Assembly (NCBI GenBank): GCA_021817225.1
Contig: JAKAVR010000018.1
Span: 1-34,509 of the forward strand
From: Thermoplasmata archaeon
GTDB taxonomy: Archaea; Thermoplasmatota; Thermoplasmata; Sysuiplasmatales; Sysuiplasmataceae
Reading direction: 5' to 3'
Length of the DNA: 34,509 nucleotides
Under the pieces are notes generated by a model. The model did not search any database and was not told the origin of the DNA. It saw nothing but the letters and a program-made list of their open reading frames with translations. This document shows, piece after piece, positions 23,799 through 30,689 of the stretch. The position numbers and the translations under genes are program-made. Within the stretch, counting starts at the first letter, position 1. Each line of letters begins with the position of its first letter.

Positions 23799-24620
23799 TC
23801 AGAACTTGAGCTTTTTGAAGGCCAGTTCTGTTCCGAACTGGCACGCAAATAGCTGCTGTGCACTGCCTCTTGAAACTGCGACTTCGACATTTCCGTGGGA
23901 ACCAACCAGGACAACGGGGCTGCCGGATTTCACATCTGAATAGGTCTTCCTGAATTCCACCACCTGCGTGACGTCGCCTGAATTGACAGATATCCTCTCA
24001 CCTGTCTTGAAGAGTTTCACAAAGTCCTCGGATCTTATGTTTGTTATTATGTTGCCGAAACCGTCGGCATAGACGCATATGCCCGAAAGCCCCAGCGGGA
24101 TTTTTCTCATCTCTCCAAAGCTGAGGTCGTTGGGGATCTTCAGCGCAGGACCGATCTTCTCGAAAGGTTCGCCTGAAGCCATGTATGCTGCAGCCGGAGC
24201 AAAGACATCCCTCCCGTGAAATGTGTTGGAGACAGACTGCTTCTGCACCTTGCCTATGTTAATTTCCCTGACTTCGGGCTTGCCGCAAGATTTCGCCGCT
24301 GGCATGAGGACCCCGTTGTCCGGACCCACGAAGAAGAACTTCCCGGACCTGACAGCTATCGGTTTCCTGGGAGAACCAACACCGGGATCGATGACAACGG
24401 TGTGGATTGTTCCCGCGGGGAAGAAAGGAACAACGCTTCGTAGTATGAAGGCACCGGCCTGGATTGACTGGGGCGGAACATCATGTGTGATGTCCACTAT
24501 CTCCGCGTCGACCCTTGCAAGGATTACACCCTTCATCGAACCGACGTATCCTCCCGCAAAACCGAAATCGGTGAGCAGCGTTATAAGCGGACGATGTAAA
24601 GCAGGACTGTCTTTCTCCAA
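23799..24620 (-). CDS. S-adenosyl-L-methionine hydrolase (adenosine-forming), DUF62 family
   Basis: 273 residues of the SAM hydroxide adenosyltransferase family, which splits SAM with water to adenosine and methionine; the same fold is found in fluorinase and chlorinase. Motifs: ITLLTDFGFAGGYVGSMKGVI (13-33), VDITHDVPPQSIQAGAFIL, FFPAGTIHTVVIDPGVGSPR, FFVGPDNGVL and NTFHGRDVFAPAAAYMASG; then the C-terminal beta domain with YADGFGNIITNI. The short loop rather than a fluorinase-type insertion supports the hydrolase. The start is TTG at 24620, with GGTGG a few bases upstream. It may act to limit SAM or to recycle methionine; the RidA gene just upstream on the same strand is also a metabolite-repair enzyme. 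Confidence 0.9.
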   Translation of the reverse strand: MEKDSPALHRPLITLLTDFGFAGGYVGSMKGVILARVDAEIVDITHDVPPQSIQAGAFILRSVVPFFPAGTIHTVVIDPGVGSPRKPIAVRSGKFFFVGPDNGVLMPAAKSCGKPEVREINIGKVQKQSVSNTFHGRDVFAPAAAYMASGEPFEKIGPALKIPNDLSFGEMRKIPLGLSGICVYADGFGNIITNIRSEDFVKLFKTGERISVNSGDVTQVVEFRKTYSDVKSGSPVVLVGSHGNVEVAVSRGSAQQLFACQFGTELAFKKLKF

Positions 24621-24718
24621 TTAAACCACCGCGGATAAATATGAAAACAATTATAATATGATTTGTCCGGCAACGACGGCCGGAAGATGTGGCCCGGCCG
24701 CCTGCCGTGCCCGTTGAT

Positions 24719-25108
24719 TCATGGGCCGTTTATCGCGATCGCCTCGATTTCAACCTTTGCTCCCCTTGGGAGCGCGGCAACCTGGACGGTGGATCTGGCT
24801 GGTTTGGTTTCTCCGAAAAAACCGCCGTAGGCGGCATTGACCTTTTCAAAATCCTGCAGGTTTGTCAGGAAGATTGTGGTCTTGACGATGTTCCGGAGTG
24901 AGCTGCCGGCGGCTTTCAGGACAGCCTCAATGTTTTTCAGGCATGTTTCAGCCTGCACCGATGCATCATCCGACACCAGTTTTCCGCTTGTCCTGTCGAG
25001 GCCAAGCTGCCCGGAGCAGAAAATGAAGTTGCCAGCCCTGACGGCCTGGGAGTACGGTCCGATCGCCTGAGGGGCAGAATTGCTGTTTATCGATTCAACC
25101 AACTGCAT
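24719..25108 (-). CDS. ridA: RidA family enamine/imine deaminase
   Basis: Hydrolyses reactive 2-aminoacrylate-type enamines formed by PLP enzymes, protecting other enzymes. 129 residues form one Rid domain. Motifs: SAPQAIGPYSQAV (N-terminal), FIFCSGQLGLD, TCLKNIEAVLKAAGSSL, VVKTTIFLT-like VKTTIFLTNLQDF, and the signature RSTVQVAALPRGAKVEIEAIA with the substrate-binding Arg and the conserved Glu. The ATG at 25108 gives the usual MQLVESINSNSAPQ N-terminus; the frame extends five codons further to 25123. It lies about 100 bases upstream of the SAM hydrolase gene on the same strand, but each probably has its own promoter. Confidence 0.93.
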   Translation of the reverse strand: MQLVESINSNSAPQAIGPYSQAVRAGNFIFCSGQLGLDRTSGKLVSDDASVQAETCLKNIEAVLKAAGSSLRNIVKTTIFLTNLQDFEKVNAAYGGFFGETKPARSTVQVAALPRGAKVEIEAIAINGP

Positions 25109-25192
25109 GCACCGGCGGGGCAATGGCGCAATTAAGAGAAAACACTTGTGGAAGGGGTTTGTTTAAGTGGTTTGAATGTGAAGTGCAGGGGC

Positions 25193-25357
25193 TCAGGCCC
25201 TGTTATTGTGGGACATCCTCTTGAAGAGAGAGACGACCCTGTTGTGGCTGTGCTTCCTTCCGTTGAGGGCTTTGCTCTCCTCTATAGCCTTCAGGTTGAG
25301 GTAATCCTGAGCTGACCTTGCATACACTTCTGTTGAATATATTATGTCATACTGCAT
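25193..25357 (-). CDS. 54-residue small protein, function unknown
   Basis: A short frame encodes 54 residues, starting MQYDIIYSTEVYARSAQDYL and ending SHNNRA. The N-terminal half is a mixed acidic stretch; the C-terminal half is basic and His/Asn-rich (LNGRKHSHNRVVSLFKRMSHN). No family is recognised. Support for a real gene: GAGGTG 7 bases before the ATG (25365-25370, minus strand), a good TATA box (minus strand reads GGTTATATACT, about 25408-25418) about 55 bases upstream, and a neat fit between ridA and the divergent Lrp gene. The presence of a ribosome-binding site and leader contrasts with the leaderless neighbours, perhaps pointing to higher or regulated expression. Confidence 0.65.
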   Translation of the reverse strand: MQYDIIYSTEVYARSAQDYLNLKAIEESKALNGRKHSHNRVVSLFKRMSHNNRA

Positions 25358-25407
25358 AGTTTTACACCTCTTTGTTAGGTATTCACTGATATTAACTGAA
25401 TATTATT

Positions 25408-25418
25408 TAGTATATAAC
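25408..25418 (-). promoter_or_regulatory. TATA box of the 54-aa gene
   Basis: The minus strand reads GGTTATATACT. With transcription starting about 26 bases on, the mRNA would have a leader of about 30 nt containing the GAGGTG ribosome-binding site. Confidence 0.5.
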
Positions 25419-25457
25419 CCTATTGAATGAATTCCCTGCATTGAAAATGAAGCCGGT

Positions 25458-25477
25458 TTTTCATTTGCTGATGAAAA
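25458..25477. promoter_or_regulatory. Inverted repeat at the Lrp promoter (candidate auto-operator)
   Basis: TTTTCAT-TTGCTG-ATGAAAA is a 20-bp perfect inverted repeat with 7-bp arms. It abuts the TATA-like AAGCTTTAACC (25476-25486) of the Lrp gene, where TFB and TBP must bind. Lrp/AsnC proteins bind such dyads and often control their own genes. Confidence 0.5.
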
Positions 25478-25511
25478 GCTTTAACCGAACAAATGACGAT
25501 ACATTCGGGAA

Positions 25512-26036
25512 ATGGACGAAAAAGACATCTCGATTCTCGCACTGCTACAGCAGGACGCTAGGATGCCGCTCAAGGAAATAGGCGAAAGGGTCGGACTCGC
25601 TGCGCCCACGGTCCACGAGCGAATCCAAGCCATGCTACGGCAGAACGTGATCTCAGGCTTCACCACGATCATAGATCCGAAGAAAGTCAACCTGGACATT
25701 ACATCGTTCATAATGCTGTATTTCAAGACCGGGGGTTCCCTGGGCGACCCGAAGGTCATAGAACTCATAAACAGCATAGATGACATTCAGGAATGCTTTC
25801 ATCTGGCAGGCGACGAAGACCTCATAATCAAGATCAGGACAAAGAACATGACTACGCTGGAGGACATTATACTCAGGCTGTCGAAGTCCGGGCATTTCAG
25901 CCGGACGAAGACAATCATTGCCCTTTCCACTGTCAAGGAGAGCGTTGCCCTGAATCTGGGGCACTTCATTGAAAAGGGAACGAGGGAGAAGCAGGAGAGG
26001 ACAAGGCAGGCGGCAGTTGAAACGGAGACTGCCTGA
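25512..26036 (+). CDS. Lrp/AsnC-family transcription regulator
   Basis: 174 residues. The N-terminal helix-turn-helix (about 1-55) reads MDEKDISILALLQQDARMPL, KEIGERVGLAAPTVHERIQA; the RAM (ligand/oligomer) domain spans about 65-145 with GGSLGDPKVIELINSIDDIQ, CFHLAGDEDLIIKIRTKN and TIIALSTVKES. A charged tail of about 25 residues extends beyond the usual end. It probably senses an amino acid or acts as an architectural regulator. The ATG at 25512 lies about 31 bases after a TATA-like box, and a perfect inverted repeat overlaps that promoter, suggesting autoregulation. It is divergent from the 54-aa gene, which may be a target, and is followed after 35 bases by the protease gene. Confidence 0.93.
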   Translation: MDEKDISILALLQQDARMPLKEIGERVGLAAPTVHERIQAMLRQNVISGFTTIIDPKKVNLDITSFIMLYFKTGGSLGDPKVIELINSIDDIQECFHLAGDEDLIIKIRTKNMTTLEDIILRLSKSGHFSRTKTIIALSTVKESVALNLGHFIEKGTREKQERTRQAAVETETA

Positions 26037-26071
26037 TTTCAACAAGCCGGTTCTTGCTGCTGGAGGCAACA

Positions 26072-27220
26072 ATGGAAGAGACCGGAACACCTGTCTACCC
26101 GTATGAGTACGACAAGGACAAGAGGGCCATCTCGAAGAGACTGTCCAGGGCACACTTCAGGCTCAATCTGATTTCAACTCTCTTCGGCGCCGCGATCCTT
26201 CTTGCGCTTGTATTCACGGGAGCGTCGGAATCATACTCGCAGGCGCTTGCCCACTACCCCTGGCAGTGGACCGTTGCCCTGTACAGTGCAACACTGATTT
26301 CATTTTTCTTCCTGATTGAGCTGTTGTTCTCATTCGCAAGGTACAGGCTGAGGAGGAAGTATGGCATGACGACGCAGTCTATGGGCAGGTGGCTTGAAGA
26401 CCAGGCCAAGGGGTACACCCTCTCCCTGCTTCTTTCCTTACCGGCTGTCGAATTTCTTTTCCTTCTCATACTTGACGAACCGGGCTACTGGTGGTTCATC
26501 GCAGCATCAGTCTACATAATACTGAGTTTCTGCTACTCCACACTTTTCCCGCTCCTGTTCGCAAGATTCTTCTATCAGATAAGACCCCTCCAGGATGGTG
26601 AGGTGCGGGACAGGGTGAAGAGGCTGCTTTCATCAATTGGGCTCGAAAGATTTGAGGTCTTCACACTGAATGAAAGTTCAAGATCCCGTGGCGCCAATGC
26701 ATTTGTTACCGGCATCGGTGGCAGGAAGAGGGTGGTGATATTCGATAATCTTCTGAATGCTTTTGCACCACCGGAGGTCGATTCGATCGTTGCGCACGAA
26801 CTCGGCCATTATGTCAAACGGGACACGACAGTTTCAATGGTCATGGGGGTAGCAACAACATACGTTTCCGCTTACCTGATGTATCTCACGCTTGCCTTCG
26901 CATTGGGAAGGGGGGTTGTATATTCAGCCCTGGACCCGACGGTTCTGCTTTGGTTCGTCCTTTTCACCGGGATTCTGGGGTTCGCTCTTTCTCCACTGAT
27001 GAACGCCTTCTCAAGGAGCAGGGAGAGGAGGGCCGACATGTTTTCACTCGACCTGACACGGGACCCCGTAGCGTTCATTTCAGGCGAGAAGCGGCTCTGC
27101 GACGTCAACCTGATGGACGAATCGGTGAAAGGGCTCAGGAAGATATTCTTCGCAACCCATCCCTCCACGCTTGAAAGGGTAGCGATGGGTGAAAACTGGA
27201 GGCCTTCGGGGCTGAAATAG
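26072..27220 (+). CDS. M48-family membrane metallopeptidase (Ste24/CAAX protease-like)
   Basis: 382 residues. The zinc site is VAHELGHYVKRD (HELGH at about 242-246), with the third ligand Glu in SRSRERRADMFSLDL, as in Ste24 peptidases. Hydrophobic segments lie at about 33-50, 66-92, 114-135, 141-165 and, flanking the active site, 253-280 and 290-312. The N-terminal multi-TM half followed by a cytosolic-face active site is the Ste24 layout; HtpX is shorter at the N-terminus. In archaea the substrate is unknown, and it is likely to be membrane protein quality control. The ATG at 26072 is chosen over an upstream in-frame start (26054) because GGAGG lies 5 bases before it. It follows the Lrp gene closely and may share its transcript. 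Confidence 0.9.
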   Translation: MEETGTPVYPYEYDKDKRAISKRLSRAHFRLNLISTLFGAAILLALVFTGASESYSQALAHYPWQWTVALYSATLISFFFLIELLFSFARYRLRRKYGMTTQSMGRWLEDQAKGYTLSLLLSLPAVEFLFLLILDEPGYWWFIAASVYIILSFCYSTLFPLLFARFFYQIRPLQDGEVRDRVKRLLSSIGLERFEVFTLNESSRSRGANAFVTGIGGRKRVVIFDNLLNAFAPPEVDSIVAHELGHYVKRDTTVSMVMGVATTYVSAYLMYLTLAFALGRGVVYSALDPTVLLWFVLFTGILGFALSPLMNAFSRSRERRADMFSLDLTRDPVAFISGEKRLCDVNLMDESVKGLRKIFFATHPSTLERVAMGENWRPSGLK

Positions 27221-27248
27221 AGAAAGTTGAAATATCCAGAACACCCCT

Positions 27249-27668
27249 TTGAAAAATGGGGAGAAGACGAAAGAATTCGGAGTTCTTGTCAACAACAGGG
27301 ACAGTGGGCTCGCGGAGCTGACGGAAATTCTTGGAAACAACGGTGTGAACATTGTCACACTTTCGATGAGTTCTGACGGCAGCAGCCAGCAGCATGTCCG
27401 CCTGATCACATCTGACGAATCGACCTGCAGGCAACTTCTGAAGCAGATGAAGTATCAGTTCGTGGAAGAGGAGATACTCACTGTCACCATAGAGGACAAA
27501 CCGGGATCACTTGCGAAACTGCTCAGGAAACTCAAGAGGTCCTCAATCGGCGTGAAATCTGTCTACATCATCAACAAAAAGGCCGGCAAGGTGGAATTTG
27601 TCGTTGGTGTCGACAACGTGGAAGAGGGCAGAAAACTCCTGTTTGAGAAGCTTGGCCTCGAGCACTGA
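27249..27668 (+). CDS. Tandem ACT-domain protein
   Basis: 139 residues making two ACT domains. The first (about 9-68) reads EFGVLVNNRDSGLAELTEIL, GNNGVNIVTLSM, HVRLITSD; the second (about 75-137) reads LTVTIEDKPGSLAKLLRKLK, SIGVKSVYIIN and VEFVVGVDNVEEGRKLL. ACT domains bind amino acids or other small ligands; a stand-alone pair without an enzyme domain is usually a regulatory partner. The start is a TTG at 27249; no in-frame ATG exists nearby, and AAATAT about 20 bases upstream could be the TATA box. It ends exactly where the convergent iscA stop begins (27668/27669). The Lrp regulator two genes upstream also senses small ligands; whether they work together is open. Confidence 0.85.
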   Translation: MKNGEKTKEFGVLVNNRDSGLAELTEILGNNGVNIVTLSMSSDGSSQQHVRLITSDESTCRQLLKQMKYQFVEEEILTVTIEDKPGSLAKLLRKLKRSSIGVKSVYIINKKAGKVEFVVGVDNVEEGRKLLFEKLGLEH

Positions 27669-27998
27669 TCAAGCAGTGAAAGACTGTCCGCAGCTGCAGG
27701 TCGTCTTGGCGTTAGGATTGTTGAAAGTGAAGCCAGATCCCTGCAGAGAGTCAACGTAGTCAATCTCTGTGCCTTCAAGATATGTTGCGCTCTCCCTGTC
27801 AACGACTACCTTCACCCCATCCTTCACGACCTGAAAATCGTTGAGCACATCTACCTTGCTGTCAAAGCTCAGGCCGTACTTGAATCCGCCGCAACCTCCA
27901 CCTGCAATGTATACCCTGAGGGCAGGCTTCTGGTTTTCGTCAGGCACGAGTGCCTTCACCTTGGCAATTGCCCTTTCCGTGAATATGACATCAAACAT
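27669..27998 (-). CDS. A-type iron-sulfur cluster carrier (IscA/HesB/ErpA family)
   Basis: 109 residues. The three cluster-binding cysteines are in the usual places: Cys36 in GGGCGGFKYG, and Cys101 and Cys103 in the C-terminal CSCGQSF. The protein holds or delivers Fe-S clusters to target enzymes. The start ATG at 27998 has a ribosome-binding site (GGTGA on the minus strand, a few bases upstream) and an AT-rich TATA region (minus strand AAATATAAATATTA, about 28036-28050). It is convergent with and abuts the ACT gene. No SUF or ISC scaffold gene is seen in the window. Confidence 0.93.
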   Translation of the reverse strand: MFDVIFTERAIAKVKALVPDENQKPALRVYIAGGGCGGFKYGLSFDSKVDVLNDFQVVKDGVKVVVDRESATYLEGTEIDYVDSLQGSGFTFNNPNAKTTCSCGQSFTA

Positions 27999-28092
27999 TT
28001 ACAGTCACCTTTATTCAGGCTCTTTAGTGGAGCAATTAATATTTATATTTTGACCGTGAAATGCGGCAGGTAGCGATGCTTCGCACCGGCGC

Positions 28093-29130
28093 TCACCTTT
28101 CACCGACCAGCAGGACCGCCTTTCCCACCTGCTCTGCCGACTCTATGTAATCCTGTGCGGCTGCTGCCTCGCGAAGTGAAAAAACGCGTGCCACCACAGG
28201 ATCCAGCCTCCTGTCGAACACAAGGTCCATCACCGTTTCAAACTCGGCCGCGTTGCCCATTGTGGAACCAATTATCTGCAGCTGCTTCCAGAAGATGAAA
28301 CCCAGGTCAGCTGCCACGGCGCCTCCTGAAGTCCGGCCGTAATTCACAAGCCTGCCTCCCTTTCTCAACGACCTGAGTGTGTCCTTCCACAGGGCCGATC
28401 CTACAGAGTCGATTGCTATGTCGAAGCCGCCATGCCTGCTTTCGTCCAGGTACTTCTTCGCCCAGCCTTCCCCTTTTGTAACTATAACATCGTCAGCACC
28501 AATTCTGAGCAGCGCGTCCGCCTTTTCCTCGGTGCGTGTTGTGGCAACCACCCTGGCATCGTACAGCTTCGCGATCTGCATTGCTGCAGTCGACACTCCA
28601 CCGCTGCCACCCGTAACAAGGACAGAGTCGCCGAAGCCGATTCGTGCCCTGCCCACAAGTGCGTGCCATGCGGTGAGATAGACGAGGGGCGCAGCAGCCG
28701 CCTTCACGATTGGAAACCCGGAGGGAACCGTCTTGACATTCCTGGCCGGGACTGCAACATATTCGGCATATGCACCGGGCATGTGCTCCCCTATGATTCT
28801 GAAATGTTCGCACAGCGGCTCCTCTCCCCTCCTGCAGTAGGCGCACTGTCCGCAACCCGTCCCGGGATTGACTATGACTGTCTGCCCCCTGCGTATTCTC
28901 TCCACCCCGGCGCCTGTATCCTCGACAACACCGACCGCATCGCAGCCGCCAATATGCGGAAGCTGGACCTTCACGCCTGCCGAACCGTCCCTCACCGTTA
29001 TGTCCAGGTGGTTGACTGAGGTTGCATTTACCCTGATTAGCACATTATCATGGCCCGGCTTCGGAATATCAACATCTTCCATGGACAGCTCGTTTGAGGA
29101 GCCATGTCTGCGAAATGTGACAGCCTTCAT
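28093..29130 (-). CDS. MDR-superfamily zinc-type dehydrogenase/quinone reductase
   Basis: 345 residues. GroES-like N-terminal domain (MKAVTFRRHG, LIRVNATSVNHLDITVRDG, HIGGCDAVGVVEDTG), a structural zinc lobe with four cysteines (GCGQCAYCRRGEEPLC), then the Rossmann domain with DSVLVTGGSGGVSTAAMQIA for NAD(P). The first catalytic-zinc cysteine is replaced (SVNHLD), so catalytic zinc binding is probably lost and the protein may act as a quinone or enoyl reductase. The MKAV start at 29130 is the standard MDR start; an upstream in-frame ATG (29157) exists. It diverges from the HTH-like gene, with an inverted repeat between them. The substrate is unknown. Confidence 0.87.
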   Translation of the reverse strand: MKAVTFRRHGSSNELSMEDVDIPKPGHDNVLIRVNATSVNHLDITVRDGSAGVKVQLPHIGGCDAVGVVEDTGAGVERIRRGQTVIVNPGTGCGQCAYCRRGEEPLCEHFRIIGEHMPGAYAEYVAVPARNVKTVPSGFPIVKAAAAPLVYLTAWHALVGRARIGFGDSVLVTGGSGGVSTAAMQIAKLYDARVVATTRTEEKADALLRIGADDVIVTKGEGWAKKYLDESRHGGFDIAIDSVGSALWKDTLRSLRKGGRLVNYGRTSGGAVAADLGFIFWKQLQIIGSTMGNAAEFETVMDLVFDRRLDPVVARVFSLREAAAAQDYIESAEQVGKAVLLVGER

Positions 29131-29200
29131 GCTGCGCCGATCTTTCCCTGCGTCCATGATTTCATGAAGAACGGTGAATGTACTTTGAAGTTGCGCACAC

Positions 29201-29219
29201 GATCATGCTAAATTTGATC
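29201..29219. promoter_or_regulatory. Inverted repeat in the divergent MDR/HTH intergenic region
   Basis: GATCA-TGCTAAATT-TGATC is a 5-bp-arm inverted repeat with a 9-base AT-rich spacer. It is placed between the promoters of the dehydrogenase gene and the small HTH-like gene and could be the operator of the latter. Confidence 0.3.
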
Positions 29220-29270
29220 AGAATATTTTACGATGTTCCAAGCGCCGTTCAACGCTTGAACCAAAATGGG

Positions 29271-29279
29271 AATATAAGG
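29271..29279 (+). promoter_or_regulatory. TATA box of the HTH-like gene
   Basis: AATATAAGG lies 26 bases before the ATG at 29301, ideal archaeal spacing for a leaderless mRNA. Confidence 0.55.
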
Positions 29280-29300
29280 TAAGGCCTTTGTCAGGCGCTG

Positions 29301-29636
29301 ATGATCGGAGAGGAGAACCAAACAAGATTTTCATCCGAATTGTTTGGGGAAGGCAAAATATGGCTCTCTGCTGACTTCAGGACAGAACTGCTGAACACGG
29401 CAATAGATAAGGCTGGAAGCATAAACCAGCTTGGAAGGGTGCTTGGATACAGATCAAGGGTCCACCCCGGATGGAGCGTCAGGCAGCTTCTCACGGGCGC
29501 CCAGCCATTCACCTACCAGCGGCTCGTAACCCTGTCAGAGTATACAGGGTATCCAATGGACAGGATAATGAAGTACCAGGTGCCGAGGAGAAGGGCTCTC
29601 AATCACCAGAACTTCGTGACAAGGGCTGATCTCTGA
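29301..29636 (+). CDS. Small helix-turn-helix-like protein, family not recognised
   Basis: 111 residues. The middle (about 25-90) reads as a five-helix HTH-like fold: DFRTELLNTAIDKAGSINQL then GRVLGYRSRVHPGWSVRQLL and a third helix PFTYQRLVTLSEYTGY. This resembles the XRE-type pattern in which 'LGxxxS..' is followed by a recognition segment and 'G...ip...L..L....g'. The tail is basic (PRRRALNHQNF), suiting DNA binding. I cannot name the family. The start is well supported by an ideal TATA box. It diverges from the MDR dehydrogenase with an inverted repeat between them, so it may regulate that gene. Confidence 0.7.
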   Translation: MIGEENQTRFSSELFGEGKIWLSADFRTELLNTAIDKAGSINQLGRVLGYRSRVHPGWSVRQLLTGAQPFTYQRLVTLSEYTGYPMDRIMKYQVPRRRALNHQNFVTRADL

Positions 29637-29710
29637 AACTGATCGTCCCGTCCGTCCACCCGGAAGACAGGCACAATGCAGGCAGATCGACAGCAGAGGC
29701 CGGCAAAACA

Positions 29711-29720
29711 TTTTAAAAGA
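29711..29720 (+). promoter_or_regulatory. TATA-like box of the thioredoxin reductase gene
   Basis: TTTTAAAAGA lies about 31 bases before the ATG at 29746. Confidence 0.45.
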
Positions 29721-29745
29721 GACTGCACTAGTAACACCGATACAG

Positions 29746-30678
29746 ATGCCTGAAGAAGTGAGAAATCTTGTCATAATAGGGTCCGGACCGGCCGGGCTGA
29801 CCGCCGCGATATACGCATCAAGGTCACTGCTGAAGCCGCTGGTGGTAGCAGGGAGAACGCCGGGGGGACAGCTGATGATCACAAGCGAAGTGGAAAATTT
29901 CCCCGGTTTTCCGGAAGGGATAATGGGCCCTGACCTCATGGTAAAGATGAGGGAACAGGCCGAGAAGTTCGGGACCGATTTCCTGGACGACGATGTCACT
30001 TCCGTTGATTTCGGGAAGAGGCCTTTTGAGCTCAGGGTAGGGGACCGCACCCTTCTTGCAAGAACGGTAATAATTGCCACAGGGGCAAGCGCACTCTGGC
30101 TCGGGATAGAGTCGGAAAAGAGGTTCATGGGGAAGGGCGTTTCAGGATGCGCGACTTGCGACGGTGCATTCTTCAGGAACGTCCCGCTTGCGGTCATCGG
30201 CGGAGGGGATTCGGCACTGGAGGAGGCTCTCTTCCTTACAAGATTCGCCTCAAGCGTGACCATTGTGCACAGAAGGGGTGAGCTTCGTGCATCCAAGATA
30301 ATGGTCAAAAAGGCGAAGGAGAACGGGAAGATTTCGTTCATCTGGGATTCTGTTGTCAAGGAGATTGTGGGCGACAGGACTGTCAGCGGGGTGGTCCTTC
30401 AGAATGTGAAGACCGGGGTGGAGACGAAGCTTGATGTCAAGGGTGTGTTTGTGGCAATTGGTCACAAGCCCAACACGGAAGTATTTGCTGGCCAGCTTCC
30501 GCTGGACGAGAAAGGGTATATCAGGTTGAAACATGGAAGCAGCACCGAGATAGATGGCGTTTTTGCATCCGGGGATGTCCATGACCACAGGTACAGGCAG
30601 GCCATAACAGCTGCAGGATGGGGATGCGTCTCAGCGCTTGACGCACAGAAATACCTGGAGGAGCACATCGCGGGCTGA
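29746..30678 (+). CDS. trxB: Thioredoxin reductase
   Basis: FAD-dependent enzyme that reduces thioredoxin. 310 residues. FAD site IIGSGPAGLTAAIYAS (10-25), the second FAD motif ATGASALWLG (111-120), redox-active CATC (Cys135, Cys138) in GCATCDGAF, the nucleotide-binding GGGDSALEEA (152-161), and the terminal FASGDVHDHRYRQAITAAG that contacts FAD. The sequence VHRRGELR (174-181) matches the HRRxxxR pattern of NADPH users; the Thermoplasma acidophilum enzyme is reported not to use NADPH, so the present one may differ. Its electrons would supply thioredoxin for the ribonucleotide reductase and the Msr-like protein nearby (inference). Confidence 0.94.
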   Translation: MPEEVRNLVIIGSGPAGLTAAIYASRSLLKPLVVAGRTPGGQLMITSEVENFPGFPEGIMGPDLMVKMREQAEKFGTDFLDDDVTSVDFGKRPFELRVGDRTLLARTVIIATGASALWLGIESEKRFMGKGVSGCATCDGAFFRNVPLAVIGGGDSALEEALFLTRFASSVTIVHRRGELRASKIMVKKAKENGKISFIWDSVVKEIVGDRTVSGVVLQNVKTGVETKLDVKGVFVAIGHKPNTEVFAGQLPLDEKGYIRLKHGSSTEIDGVFASGDVHDHRYRQAITAAGWGCVSALDAQKYLEEHIAG

Positions 30679-30689
30679 GATGGTGCATG

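Noticed and set aside
29535-30359. 274-codon frame on the minus strand over the thioredoxin reductase gene
   Set aside because: Antisense to a gene with complete FAD, CATC and NADPH motifs; composition is Ser/Pro-rich noise.
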